Below, piece by piece: positions 1-11,086 of a DNA stretch of 64,000 nt. Below the pieces are notes generated by a model, which made no database searches, had not been told where the DNA came from, and saw nothing but the letters and a program-made list of their open reading frames with translations. Source of the DNA: Mesostigma viride (taxonomy: Eukaryota; Streptophyta; Mesostigmatophyceae; Mesostigmatales; Mesostigmataceae); contig RPFO01002324.1 of the NCBI GenBank assembly GCA_009746045.1, positions 62,001-126,000 on the forward strand, written 5' to 3'. A program made the position numbers and the translations under genes. Within the stretch, counting starts at the first letter, position 1. Every line of letters starts with the position of its first letter.

Positions 1-1912
1 CGCACGGTGAAGGTGGGTGCATATCGGGGAGTCGGCACGGTTCCTTGATCAGGACACCAACCGCACGGTGAAGGTGGGTGCATATCGGGGAGTGGGCGCG
101 GTTCCTTGATCAGGACACCAACCGCACGGTGAAGGTGGGTGCATATCGGGGAGTGGACACGGTTCCTTGATCAGGACACCAACCGCACGGTGAAGGTGGG
201 TGCATATCGGGGAGTGGACACGGTTCCTTGATCAGGACACCAACCGCACGGTGAAGGTGGGTGCATATCGGGGAGTGGACGCGGTTCCTTGATCAGGACA
301 CCAACCGCACGGTGAAGGTGGGTGCATATCGGGGAGTGGACGCGGTTCCTTGATCAGGACACCAACCGCACGGTGAAGGTGGGTGCATATCGGGGAGTGG
401 GCGCGGTTCCTTGATGAGGACACCAACCGCACGGTGAAGGTGGGTGCATATCGGGGAGTGGACACGGTTCCTTGATCAGGACACCAACCGCACGGTGAAG
501 GTGGGTGCATATCGGGGAGTGGGCGCGGTTCCTTGATCAGGACACCAACCGCACGGTGAAGGTGGGTGCATATCGGGGAGTGGACGCTGTTCCTTGATCA
601 GGACACCAACCGCACGGTGAAGGTGGGTGCATATCGGGGAGTGGACACGGTTCCTTGATCAGGACACCAACCGCACGGTGAAGGTGGGTGCATATCGGGG
701 AGTGGACACGGTTCCTTGATCAGGACACCAACCGCACGGTGAAGGTGGGTGCATATCGGGGAGTGGACGCGGTTCCTTGATCAGGACACCAACCGCACGG
801 TGAAGGTGGGTGCATATCGGGGAGTGGACACGGTTCCTTGATCAGGACACCAACCGCACGGTGAAGGTGGGTGCATATCGGGGAGTGGGCGCGGTTCCTT
901 GATCAGGACACCAACCGCACGGTGAAGGTGGGTGCATATCGGGGAGTGGACGCGGTTCCTTGATCAGGACACCAACCGCACGGTGAAGGTGGGTGCATAT
1001 CGGGGAGTGGGCACGGTTCCTTGATCAGGACACCAACCGCACGGTGAAGGTGGGTGCATATCGGGGAGTGGGCGCGGTTCCTTGATCAGGACACCAACCG
1101 CACGGTGAAGGTGGGTGCATATCGGGGAGTGGACGCGGTTCCTTGATCAGGACACCAACCGCACGGTGAAGGTGGGTGCATATCGGGGAGTGGGCGCGGT
1201 TCCTTGATCAGGACACCAACCGCACGGTGAAGGTGGGTGCATATCGGGGAGTGGGCACGGTTCCTTGATCAGAACACCAACCGCACGGTGAAGGTGGGTG
1301 CATATCGGGGAGTGGACGCGGTTCCTTGATCAGGACACCAACCACACGGTGAAGGTGGGTGCATATCGGGGAGTGGACACGGTTCCTTGATCAGGACACC
1401 AACCGCACGGTGAAGGTGGGTGCATATCGGGGAGTGGGCACGGTTCCTTGATCAGGACACCAACCGCACGGTGAAGGTGGGTGCATATCGGGGAGTGGGC
1501 GCGGTTCCTTGATCAGGACACCAACCGCACGGTGAAGGTGGGTGCATATCGGGGAGTGGGCACGGTTCCTTGATCAGGACACCAACCGCACGGTGAAGGT
1601 GGGTGCATATCGGGGAGTGGACGCGGTTCCTTGATCAGGACACCAACCGCACGGTGAAGGTGGGTGCATATCGGGGAGTGGACGCGGTTCCTTGATCAGG
1701 ACACCAACCCCACGGTGAAGGTGGGTGCATATCGGGGAGTGGGCGCGGTTCCTTGATCAGGACACCAACCGCACGGTGAAGGTGGGTGCATATCGGGGAG
1801 TGGACGCGGTTCCTTGATCAGGACACCAACCGCACGGTGAAGGTGGGTGCATATCGGGGAGTGGGCGTGGTTCCTTGATCAGGACACCAACCGCACGGTG
1901 AAGGTGGGTGCG
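1..1912 (+). repeat. 61-bp minisatellite built from an exon-intron junction
   Basis: About 31 head-to-tail copies of a 61-bp unit with few substitutions. Each unit contains the codons for FLDQDTNRTVK followed directly by gtgggtg, a plausible 5' splice site. The same exon end, FVDQDTNRTAQ followed by gtttgt, closes the exon at 33,250-32,749 of gene B. The array therefore consists of repeated copies of the 3' end of the gene A exon that precedes 3,580. Since 61 is not a multiple of three, the copies cannot be read through in one frame, so most must be intronic. The last copy has its donor at 1,904. The array continues past the left edge of the window. Confidence 0.95.
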
Positions 1913-2159
1913 GGATTGCAGCGCCTGCATCGGTTTCCTTGGGTCCTCACCGCCCCGTGGAAGGCACACATGCTTTTCATGGACAGGCATGTGGGGGCCA
2001 GAAATAATTTTCCACGTGCGGGATATATGATATTTCCTCCCTGGGAGTTTGCACAGCGCAGAGCATGCACCCGCAGGCCCTGGGATCGCAGCCATGGACC
2101 TGGGCCCAGGGATATTGCTAGACCCTTCCTGCGGCGCCGCATCGTATTCACCACTCACG

Positions 2160-2720
2160 ACCCGTAAACACCCACTGCTGTGTTCTTCGTTCCCAACCCG
2201 TAAACACCTACTGCTGCGTTCTTTGTTCTCAACCCGTAAACACCTACTGCTGCGTTCTTCGTTCCCAACCCGTAAACACCTACTGCTGCGTTCTTTGTTC
2301 TCAACCCGTAAACACCTACTGCTGCGTTCTTCGTTCCCAACCCGTAAACACCTACTGCTGCGTTCTTCGTTCCCAACCCGTAAACACCTACTGCTGCGTT
2401 CTTCGTTCCCAACCCGTAAACACCTACTGCTGTGTTCTTCGTTCCCAACCCGTAAACACCTACTGCTGTGTTCTTCGTTCCCAACCCGTAAACACCTACT
2501 GCTGTGTTCTTCGTTCCCAACCCGTAAACACCTACTGCTGCGTTCTTCGTTCTCACCCCGTAAACACCTACTGCTGCGTTCTTTGTTCTCACCCCGTAAA
2601 CACCTACTGCTGTGTTCTTTGTTCCCAACCCGTAAACACCTACTGCTGCGTTCTTCGTTCCCAACCCGTAAACACCTACTGCTGTGTTCTTCGTTCCCAA
2701 CCCGTAAACACCTACTACTA
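2160..2720 (+). repeat. 36-bp minisatellite, about 15 copies
   Basis: Tandem 36-bp units beginning cccgtaaacacctactgctg. The unit length is a multiple of three, so long open frames appear on both strands (TRKHLLLRSSFP-like on +). These frames reflect the repeat, not a gene. The array lies in the gene A intron before the exon at 3,580. Confidence 0.93.
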
Positions 2721-3579
2721 TCGCCCCTATTCTTAGCCCTTACCCTCTACGCTCTTCCCTGCTGTCTGGCATCATCACGCCCTGCCAGACCAGCATAGCT
2801 TCCCGTTCACTCATCACAAGGTGCAGGTTGAATTTGCTTTTCCAGTGCATGACGTGACATTAGAAATCCATCATGCTTTCTTGTTTGGATGATGACTACC
2901 TGCCAAAACGGTTGCGCTTTAGTATGATGTGGCCAATTGGAGGTTTGCCTTATGCCCGGTCCAATGCCCCACGAACCTTGCCTGACCCAAGACACTAGCA
3001 TCGAGTTGGCTTCAGGTCCTCCGCTGCCTTTTCACAAGGTTTGCTATGCATGGCACAGCGCGAAAGGCCTTCTCACATGCACCCAATCATTTCCCCTGTC
3101 AGCCCAATGGGTTAATGATTTGTCTGCACAGCAAAGGGGTCTTTTCTGTAGCAACAGCCATCGCAGCTGTTCAGGCGCCAGCCGCGTGCGCAGCAATCCT
3201 CTGGCAAACCCGGCGGGTCCTCGCGCGTGCGCTGCTGTTGATGCTAGCATGGTAGTTCACATACAGCATATGGCCTCACAGCGTTACAGCGCCTGCTGCG
3301 TCATGGGCAGGAGGCTGCTGGCACGAGCACGTGTGCACGGACGCATGCACCCATCTTCCACTGCAGCACACGGAGCCTAGCCTGGCACAAGCTGGCAGAA
3401 GCAGTACAGAGCGCATTGGCTGGCGAGGCCCTCCTGTCGGTCGCGATGACAGCCCCCCCCCCCAAGCAGAAGGTGCATGATGGCCAGCTGCTCGTGAACC
3501 CCCCTTTCTGCTGCCGTACTCTAGCGCCCATTTCCCGTTTGGGTCCAACGTCATATACCGACCACTTCCACTGCCGCAG
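2721..3579 (+). other. Gene A intron, unique part
   Basis: Unique sequence between the 36-bp array and the exon at 3,580. It ends in a pyrimidine-containing stretch and the acceptor ctgccgcag. I see no further coding or repeat structure. Confidence 0.7.
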
Positions 3580-3861
3580 GTCATGGGTGGCTCATCCCCG
3601 CTGGCGGGCAGCGACATTCTGGCGACGCTCTTCTCACAAATCAAGTCGGGCGTGCCGGCCACCGACATGGTTGCAGCCGAGGCAAACGAGTTTGTCACGC
3701 CGCAGGTGCTGGCCTACCTGGGCGCGCTGCAGCGGCGCAGGGACCCACGGCCGCCCGTCCGCATGGTCACCCAGGGGTGCACGCTTGAGGATCTGCGGGC
3801 GCTGCTGCGGGGGGGAGTCGTGGAGGGCGAGCAGCTGTTCCTGGGCTGCATGGATGAGCAG
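3580..3861 (+). CDS. Gene A exon: C-terminal lobe of a periplasmic-binding-like ectodomain
   Basis: A 94-codon exon, phase 0 at both ends, with acceptor ctgccgcag and donor gtacgc. It starts VMGGSSPLAGSD and ends LFLGCMDEQ. The gene B exon 32,237-31,953 starts VMDGILPGMGD and ends LLLGCVDQQ, with the same phases. In the predicted protein it follows a segment resembling the sugar-binding Peripla_BP_4 fold and precedes the PYLSAYL helix of the next exon, so it should form part of the outer ligand-binding lobe. The ligand cannot be deduced. This exon has no clear catalytic motif; the call rests on the paralogue and its position. Confidence 0.82.
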
Positions 3862-4936
3862 GTACGCTGAGGGGTGGCAGGTTTTTGCTTGGGGGTGGGA
3901 ACCGAGTGGAGGGGGGATGCAAGTACTGCGACACGGGTCATAGAGGCAGCTCGTTCCGTGCGCGCGAGGGGGGATGCAAGTAATGCGACACGGGTCATAG
4001 AAGCAGCTCGTTCCGTGCGAGCTGGCTGTGTGCTGTTCATGATGGGGTGTCAACAACAAACTCTAGTTCCCTGCGCTCACCCCTGGGAAGCATATATACA
4101 TTCATTCAAGTTATAGTAAGCAAGTAAGTAATTACCTGCGTGTCATGCGCATGGGCACGCCATGGAGTACAAGGCTGATCTCATTAGGAAAATAATTGAA
4201 CAAAATCTTAAACAAACAGACAAATATCATCTGCATCAGTAAAGTGATGCGCTCCTGTTGGGGAGTCGCACAAGTACACCCGGTTATACTGCTTTTCGTC
4301 CCTGTTTGTTGCACAACAGTTATACTGCTTTCCGTCCCTGTTTGTTGCACAACGGTTATACTGCTTTCCTTCCCTGTTTGTTGCACAAAGAGAGGCGGGC
4401 AGAGACTCCACTCTTCCCTCAAGCCCGAAGGCAAGCCACAGCTACAGTCTACACTACTCCACCGTAGTCTACACTCCTGCAGCTCGATCATATATGTGAA
4501 CACGGTGTGAAGCATACCCATGGCCCCTCTTGAGCGGACATGGATGCAAGGGCTGGGTCGCATGCTGTCAGGGTGCTTCGCGTGCCACGTGTTCCGCAGA
4601 TGCCACGGATGACTTAACCCTTAAGCAGATGCCTGCATCGACAGTCGTAGTACATGCGCAAGCATGGGCATCCGTTGCAATCGTGCAAATGTCGACTGTA
4701 CGACGTATGTAGCAAATGTGCAAGCATTGGCTGTCCGCGCGGGTTACCAGTACAGCATAGCTAAGGTCGCGTGGACAACCACATGGTGTGCGTGAGAGTA
4801 GAAGTGCAGCCCAGCCCGTGGCAAGAGTATCATGCCCTGGTGTAGCAAAGAAGCGACCATTGCGGCACACTCTCAACTGTAAGGCAGCATCCCTTGCCAT
4901 GCCTGAGGTTGTCCGTGCCCACAATCTTGTTCGCAG
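3862..4936 (+). other. Gene A intron
   Basis: Intron from donor gtacgc to acceptor ttcgcag. It holds three imperfect copies of a ~60-bp block near 3,925-4,030 and a ~36-bp repeat at 4,280-4,390 (gttatactgctttccgtccc type). No exon was recognised. Confidence 0.7.
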
Positions 4937-5537
4937 CCCTACCTGAGCGCCTACCTGGTGGCCACCCTGGCGGCCCTGGAGCAGCACACCAAGAGGAGGA
5001 TTGTGAGAGACGTGGACACGGCTCGCCTCCTGCGCGCATCCCCACGGCCGATCCGCCAGCTGCGACGCGTCAGCTGTGAGATGGAGGGGTACAACCGGGG
5101 GGTCACGGAGGGGCGCATGGGGGCGTACTACCCCGTTTGCGACGCCCGTCGTGGGTGCGTTCCAGGGGGGATGGACGCTCCCAGGGGCACTGAGGCATGT
5201 TCAGGGCACGGCAGCTGCCACTTCCCAGCCAACCGCGACCCGTCGGGCACAACGGACCCCTTGCAGGGCACCTGCAGGTGCATCCCAGGCTGGAAGGGGA
5301 AGTACTGCGAGGTCGTCGTTGCCGCAAAGCGTGCGTCTGAGACCCAGGAGCAACCAAGGCGCGCCTGGCTGGCCGCACTGCTTGTCCCAGGGTCCCTATT
5401 GCTGCTGGGTGCTGCGGCAGGCCTGCTCTGGCTGTGGCGGGCACGCAGGGGGGCGGGTGATGCGGCAAAGCTCAAGGAGTTCCTGCGCAAGCGCATGCCA
5501 CCACGAAGGGGGGACGGCATCGCCGCGGTGGTAACCG
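4937..5537 (+). CDS. Gene A exon: end of ectodomain, EGF-like segment, transmembrane helix
   Basis: A 601-nt exon entering in phase 0 after ttcgcag and ending ACC G before gtgcgt (phase 1). It opens with PYLSAYLVATLAALEQ, the last helix of the binding domain. A Cys-rich EGF-like segment follows (about 5,137-5,310): CDARRGC, then CSGHGSC, then CRCIPGWKGKYC. Next come about 22 hydrophobic residues (WLAALLVPGSLLLLGAAAG..., near 5,366-5,437) followed by RARR, which fits a single-pass helix with a positive inner side. The exon ends KRMPPRRGDGIAAVVT, the first strand of a class III cyclase; the catalytic DIEGST motif is completed by the exon at 7,963. Gene B has the same exon at 31,350-30,753. Confidence 0.9.
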
Positions 5538-5587
5538 GTGCGTGGTATACTTGACATACTTGACAACATTGCAGATTGGGTGGCGGT

Positions 5588-6606
5588 GGCGTAGGGCATA
5601 GGGGGCATAGGGGGCATAGGGGGCATAGGGGGCATAGAGGCCATAGGGGGCATAGGGGGCATAGGGGGCATTGGGGGCATTGGGGGCATTGGGGGCATAG
5701 GGGGCATAGGGGGCATAGGGGGCATAGGGGGCATAGGGGGCATAGGGGGCATAGGGGGCATAGGGGGCATAGGGGGCATAGGGGGCATAGGGGGCATAGG
5801 GGGCATAGGGGGCATAGGGGGCATAGGGGGCACAGGGGGCAAAGGGGGCATAGGGGGCATAGGGGGTGTAGGGGGCATAGGGGGCACAGGGGGCAAAGGG
5901 GGCAAAGGGGGCATAGGGGGCATAGGGGGTGTAGGGGGCATAGGGGGCACAGGGGGCATTGGGGGCATAGGGGGCATAGGGGGCATAGGGGGCATTGGGG
6001 GCATTGGGGGCATTGGGGGCATAGGGGCATAGGGGGCATAGGGGGCATAGGGGGCATAGGGGGCATAGGGGGCATAGGGGGCATAGGGGGCATAGGGGGC
6101 ATAGGGGGCACAGGGGGCAAAGGGGGCATAGGGGGCATAGGGGGTGTAGGGGGCATAGGGGGCACAGGGGGCAAAGGGGGCATAGGGGGCATAGGGGGTG
6201 TAGGGGGCATAGGGGGCACAGGGGGCATTGGGGGCATAGGGGGCATAGGGGGCATAGGGGGCATAGGGGGCATAGGGGGCATAGGGGGCATAGGGGCCAT
6301 AGGGGGCATAGGGGGCATAGGGGCCATAGGGGGCATAGGGGGCATAGGGGGCATAGGGGGCATAGGGGGCATTGGGGGCATAGGGGGCATAGGGGGCATA
6401 GGGAGGCATAGGGGCCATAGGGGGCATAGGGGGCATAGGGGCCATAGGGGGCATAGGGGGCATAGGGGGCATAGGGGGCATAGGGGGCATAGGGGGCATA
6501 GGGGGCATAGGAGGCATAGGGGGCATAATAGGGGGCATAGGGGGCATAGGGGGCATAGGGGGCATAGGGGGCATAGGGGGCATAGGGGGCATAGGGGGCA
6601 TAGGGG
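5588..6606 (+). repeat. 9-bp minisatellite (gggggcata), about 1 kb, G-rich on the sense strand
   Basis: More than 100 near-identical copies of a 9-bp unit, with variants such as gggggcatt, gggggcaca and gggggtgta and a higher-order block near 5,830-5,950 repeated near 6,110-6,230. The long open frames (GHRGHR, MPPMPP, CPLCPL types) are repeat artefacts. It lies in the intron between 5,538 and 7,962. Each unit supplies a run of five G on the pre-mRNA strand, so the transcript could form many G-quadruplexes. Confidence 0.95.
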
Positions 6607-7211
6607 CAGAGGAGATGTTGGCCTAGTTGGGGAACAATGTAGCGAACATTTGTAGAGGCAGGCAGGTGCACGGGCAGGTGAGTGGGCTGGTCTGGGAAGT
6701 CATGAGCAGGCTAGGTAGGCAAGGCATGCATCGGGGAGGGGAGGGGGAAGGAAAGCAGGATTGTTTTGAAAACAATCTTTATGGCACAAGTTTGGCCGCT
6801 GTGGACGTTATTTTCCTGGCAGTAGACGGGCGGTATAGAGCTTTCCCTTGGTGTCAGCCGTGTCCGGTGCTGTATGGCCTGTTTTCTGCATCATCAGGGC
6901 GGTATCCCTGAGTGTTTAGGACACTTGTTCGCAGTGTTGTGTGTGTGGCACAAGCTGCCTAAACCCTATGAAAACACTTGCCTTCTATGACACGCATGGT
7001 AGACGGGATGGTCCCGGTGTCTACATGATGGGCCCATGGGTCCACCGGTCGTGCATTGTCTGCCCACTAGGAGGCGATGAGGTGAGCAATGCCGTCTATT
7101 GTGGACTTGTCCCGTGCCCGCGTGCGCCTCACCCCGCACGGATCCTTTCTTGAACACTTCTTCAGCTTTACAAACATGGTGCTCTGCGGCCAAGCAGACC
7201 ACGGCCTACGA
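6607..7211 (+). other. Gene A intron, unique part
   Basis: Unique intronic sequence between the 9-bp array and the foldback element. No exon or RNA gene was recognised. Confidence 0.6.
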
Positions 7212-7641
7212 GGTAAGTAATGCGATACGCACTACTTTTGCATACTTGCAAGTATGCAAAAGTATTGTGTATCGCATTACTTAACTAAAATTGGGCCGCG
7301 TGGGGAAATCCGGCGCTCCGCACACACCGCTCGTTACCGAGGTGACTCGATTAATTACGACTCGGCTATTCGCAGCCTCACGCCGTAACTTCTATTTCGA
7401 CTTGGCCTACCCGGTCTCCGCCAAACATAGAAATCCACAAATACTTCGACTTGGCCTCCCAGGCCTACCCGCCGCAAATATTTCCACGCCTCCGAGAGGA
7501 ACCGAACCCGGTACCCCAGGAGCGTACGCCAATCTTAGTTAAGTAATGCGATACGCATTACTTTTGCATACTTGCAAGTATGCAAAAGTAATGCGCATCG
7601 CATGCAAGTATGCAAAAGTAATGCGTATCGCATTACTTAAC
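7212..7641. mobile_element. Foldback (MITE-like) element with palindromic ends
   Basis: A near-perfect palindrome at 7,212-7,284 (gtaagtaatgcgatacgcac ... ending cgcattacttaac) is mirrored by a related, partly duplicated palindrome at 7,540-7,641. The two enclose a 255-bp core with no coding potential that I can see. Both palindromes share taagtaatgcgatacgca and ttgcatacttgcaagtatgcaa. The layout fits a non-autonomous foldback transposon. No target duplication could be assigned with confidence. It lies in a gene A intron. Confidence 0.75.
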
Positions 7642-7962
7642 TCTACGGGTGAGCCAGCAAGTGCCTGTGTGGCCGACCCTCTGTAACCTGTCAAGGTGAA
7701 GTGGCGAACGTAGCAAGCGCTTGGAATGAATACCGTGCTCATGACACCCCCGTGCGGATGTTGTTAGTGGAAGAACCATTCTATGGATCCGCTCCTAGTT
7801 TGGGTCAGCCGCCATGCTTTTCTCATGGTGCATGGGATGGTTAGCACATTGCCCCTACTAATAATGCAGCTCTCTGGGAGTGTTACTGCATTGTAATCTG
7901 ACACCCACACAATGAACATGCTATGCCTGAACTGGCTTGCTGTCTGCCATATACCACAACAG

Positions 7963-8036
7963 ACATCGAGGGGTCAACTTCACTGTGGGAGTGGAACCCC
8001 GAAGTCATGAACCAGGCGTTGGCCATCCACCACCAT
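7963..8036 (+). CDS. Gene A exon: cyclase C1 metal-binding motif
   Basis: A 74-nt exon between acceptor acaacag and donor gtaaga. With the preceding G it reads DIEGSTSLWEWNPEV and then MNQALAIHHH. DIEGST is the classic class III cyclase motif carrying the first metal-binding aspartate. The gene B exon at 29,716-29,643 has the same length and phase and reads DIEGSTTLWERDPAV. It is too short to be found as an open reading frame alone; paralogue, phase and motif together make the call firm. Confidence 0.92.
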
Positions 8037-8744
8037 GTAAGAATCCTCCACTAACAGTCATTCACACTGTCGTGTTCACGCGGTTGGGTTTACGCGGTTG
8101 GGTTCGCCGCCCAGATTCCCAGGAACCCAATGGCGTGATTTGCAGATACTATTTTGTACTAGATTGTACTAGGAGTGTACTAAAATATGCTAGTGTGTAC
8201 TAAAATGTGCTTTCAGTACCAAAAACCACGACAACCCAACGTAACAAGGTGTGAATGTCTCTCAAGCCTCCTTCCTGTGCATATTGCATATAATAATTGA
8301 GTGCGTGGAGAAGTGAGTTGGTTTGTTATACTTTTAGAAAAGGCTCTTTAGCTTCATATCTAATATCTGATTTGCTAATTGCTGCGTGGTTGCAACACAG
8401 ATGTAGACTCTAAACTCTATTGATGGGTGTGGCAGTTGGGTACAATTAGACCGCGTGTAATACAATGCATGCAATACAATTAGATGATCGATGGATGCAT
8501 CTGCCCCTTTGTGCTGTGCATGACCTTGCCTTGTGTGTGTGTGTGTATGTGCTGTTTGACTGGAAGAAGCCAATTGGCAGTCAGAACACATACATGACTG
8601 TTGCAATACGTGAGAGAGAAGTGGCATGGGTGCCATCAACTCGGTACCCCCTTGTATTCCAGGGTGGAGTGTATTTCTCTTCAATGGACGATACGCCGCC
8701 CTCTATGCGCCATCTGGCTCCTCCCATGTTTATTTCTTCCACAG
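8037..8744 (+). other. Gene A intron
   Basis: A 708-bp intron from gtaaga to ttccacag. It contains a short (TG)n run near 8,535. Nothing else is recognised. Confidence 0.7.
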
Positions 8745-9278
8745 GTCCTCCGCACCCTCCTCCCCAAGTACTACGGCTACGAGAGTGACACGGAGGGCGA
8801 CTCGTTCACGCTCGTTTTCCACGACGCCATCGACGCGCTGGGATGGGCCATGGAGGTGCAGCGGCAGCTGCTGTTCCCCGCTGGGGTCTTTGGAACAAAA
8901 GGGACCCCACCGTGCCATGTGGGAGCCCGCCACCCGAGACACAAGGAGGAAGGGAGGCTGCGGGAGGGTGACCAGCTGACCGATTGGCCGCCAGAGCTGT
9001 TAGGGACGGAGGCGTGCAAGGAGGTGAAGGATCCCATGGATGGGTCGGTCCTCTACCGTGGCCTGCGCGTGCGCATGGGCATCCACATCGGGATACCAGA
9101 TGCGTGCATCATGCACCCCAACGGGCGCCAGCATTACCAGGGGGAGGTGGTGGAGCTGGCCAAGGCCATCCAGGGCGCAGCCGCATCAGGTGGTCAGGTG
9201 CTTGTGTCGATGGAGGCGTGGAACTCCCTGGGCGTGCACATGCGCTCGGTCGTCTGCCACCACATGGGCATGCACGCG
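8745..9278 (+). CDS. Gene A exon: main part of cyclase domain C1
   Basis: A 178-codon exon, phase 0 on both sides (acceptor ttccacag, donor gtaagc). It starts VLRTLLPKYYGYESDTEGDSF, where the D of TEGDSF is the second metal-binding aspartate of class III cyclases, then continues FHDAIDALGWAMEVQRQLL, a typical helix. Later come LRVRMGIHIG, the conserved substrate-site strand, and GEVVELAKAIQGAA, which occupies the place of the usual VNxAxR motif. The Asn and Arg that stabilise the transition state are both missing here, so C1 should not be active as a homodimer. Gene B has the same changes (28,957-28,430). A ~70-residue insertion between the two halves (ending DPMDGSVLY) is not conserved in detail between the paralogues. 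Confidence 0.93.
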
Positions 9279-9711
9279 GTAAGCTCCATCACATCCATCG
9301 CATTTATCATCACTTTCTTCATCACTTTCTTCATCACTTTCTTCATCACTTTCTTCATCACTTTCTTCATCACAGCTATCACAGCAGCCATGTCCCGGTA
9401 CTGGTGAATGCCGGGATATGGGATGGTGTGGGCTAGCACATGATCGGAATGGACTCTTGTCACACGCTGCATGCCTAAATACAGGCTGACATGGCTCTCA
9501 CTTCATTATAAGGCCTCGGCACATGATGGCTGCCTTGGGCATGGGCCATCCTGGATCGCCCTCGTTCCTGCCTGCCATGCGCGTGCCTTCGTGGCGCCAA
9601 CCATGCTTGAAATGGAACGCGTGGCCAACATGCCCGTGCCCCCCCATGATACTGTGGGGTCATCAAACCCCCCACCTCCACCTTTGCACATGCTGCTTGG
9701 ATGCGCGCCAG
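9279..9711 (+). other. Gene A intron
   Basis: A 433-bp intron from gtaagc to gcgccag, holding the 12-bp repeat at 9,303-9,373. Nothing else is recognised. Confidence 0.7.
9303..9373 (+). repeat. 12-bp tandem repeat (atcactttcttc), about six copies
   Basis: Perfect short tandem array immediately after the donor of the C1 exon, within the intron. It is pyrimidine-rich on the sense strand. Confidence 0.9.
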
Positions 9712-10202
9712 CTGGCGGAGAGGCTGCCCCCTGTGCACCTCATGCAGGTAATACCGCCAGAATTGGTGAAGCGCGCTCCCTTTTTGCCTCTCAAGTCCAG
9801 GCAGCTGCGGCCATCCTTCTTCGACGCGCCATGTGCAACCGAGTGCTACCTCAAGGCAGAGCCACCCAAGCAGCCAGTGGTTATCTGTTTCATGTACGTG
9901 GGAGGTGCCAGCACGCTGCGCAGGACGCCAGGGTACCAGCAGTCCATCACCTTGCTGGTCGGCTTCGTGCAGAGCCGGCTGTCCCAATACGAGGCGTACG
10001 AATGCGAGGAGAAGGAAGGTAACTTCCTGCTGGCGTTCTGGTCGCCCATCCAGGCCGCCAACTTTGCGGAGGCGGTACAGCGAGAGGCCATGGACTTGGA
10101 TTGGCCGGAGAAACTGCTGGAGCAGGACGCGGCCGCGGAGGTGGTCAAGCTTGAGGGAAACCAGTTGGACGGCGGCCACGAGAGGGAGCGCGTCGTCTTC
10201 AG
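9712..10202 (+). CDS. Gene A exon: first half of cyclase domain C2 (degenerate metal site)
   Basis: A 491-nt exon from acceptor gcgccag, ending TTC AG before gtaggg (phase 2). It begins with a linker (LAERLPPVHLMQ). VVICFMYVGGASTL then aligns with the VVTDIEGSTSL strand of C1, with Tyr in place of the metal-binding Asp. YECEEKEGNFLLAF aligns with TEGDSF, with Asn in place of the second Asp. FAEAVQREAMDLDWPEKLL is the following helix. The domain thus lacks both metal ligands. Gene B 28,088-27,598 has the same length and the same Tyr and Asn (CFIYVGSASTL, EEKDGNF). It should act as the second half of a composite site with C1. Confidence 0.92.
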
Positions 10203-10336
10203 GTAGGGCTGAATGCGTTGTCTCGCGGAAGGAGTGGTCCCACCTGCCCGGCCCTGTGCTTGCTGCTATGCATTGGCACGCAGGCGCGTTGTGCCTGGGG
10301 TCCATTCTGCATGCAGACCCACTGAGTGTACCCTCA

Positions 10337-11086
10337 CGATGCATACGCACGGGGTGGGTAACCTTTCACGCCAAGTGGCCTGCTCACAATCCATACGCAC
10401 GGGGTGGGTAACCTTTCACGCCAAGTGGCCTGCTCACGATGCATACGCACGGGGTGGGTAACCTTTCACGCCAAGTGGCCTGCTCACGATGCATACGCAC
10501 GGGGTGGGTAACCTTTCACGCCAAGTGGCCTGCTCACAATCCATACGCACGGGGTGGGTAACCTTTCACGCCAAGTGGCCTGCTCACGATGCATACGCAC
10601 GGGGTGGGTAACCTTTCACGCCAAGTGGCCTGCTCACGATGCATACACACGGGGTGGGTAACCTTTCACGCCAAGTGGCCTGCTCACGATGCATACGCAC
10701 GGGGTGGGTAACCTTTCACGCCAAGTGGCCTGCTCACGATGCATACGCACGGGGTGGGTAACCTTTCACGCCAAGTGGCCTGCTCACGATCCATACGCAC
10801 GGGGTGGGAAATTTTTCACGCCAAGTGGCCTGCTCACAATCCATACGCACGGGGTGGGTAACCTTTCACGCCAAGTGGCCTGCTCACGATCCACACGCAC
10901 GGGGTGGGTAACCTTTCACGCCAAGTGGCCTGCTCACAATCCATACCGGCACGGGGTGGGTAACCTTTCACGCCAAGTGGCCTGCTCACAATCCATACGC
11001 ACGGGGTGGGTAACCTTTCACGCCAAGTGGCCTGCTCACGATCCACACGCACGGGGTGGGTAACCTTTCACGCCAAGTGGCCTGCT
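10337..11086 (+). repeat. 50-bp minisatellite, 15 copies
   Basis: Tandem 50-bp units (gggtgggtaacctttcacg core) starting about 135 bp after the donor of the exon that ends at 10,202. Substitutions are rare (cgatg or caatc at the joint). It is intronic in gene A. Open frames in it are repeat artefacts. Confidence 0.95.

Noticed and set aside
1-1912. CRISPR-like array
   Set aside because: Units are tandem without variable spacers, and the context is eukaryotic.
2049-2798. A 249-residue plus-strand frame (TRKHLLLRSS repeats) and its minus-strand mate
   Set aside because: The 36-bp unit is divisible by three, so frames stay open by chance.
5576-6671. Long open frames of 300-400 residues on both strands
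   Set aside because: They are translations of the 9-bp repeat and have no non-repetitive content.
7140-7212. Possible exon ending ggcctacgag before gtaagt
   Set aside because: The donor belongs to the foldback element, there is no gene B counterpart, and flanking exons already join in phase.
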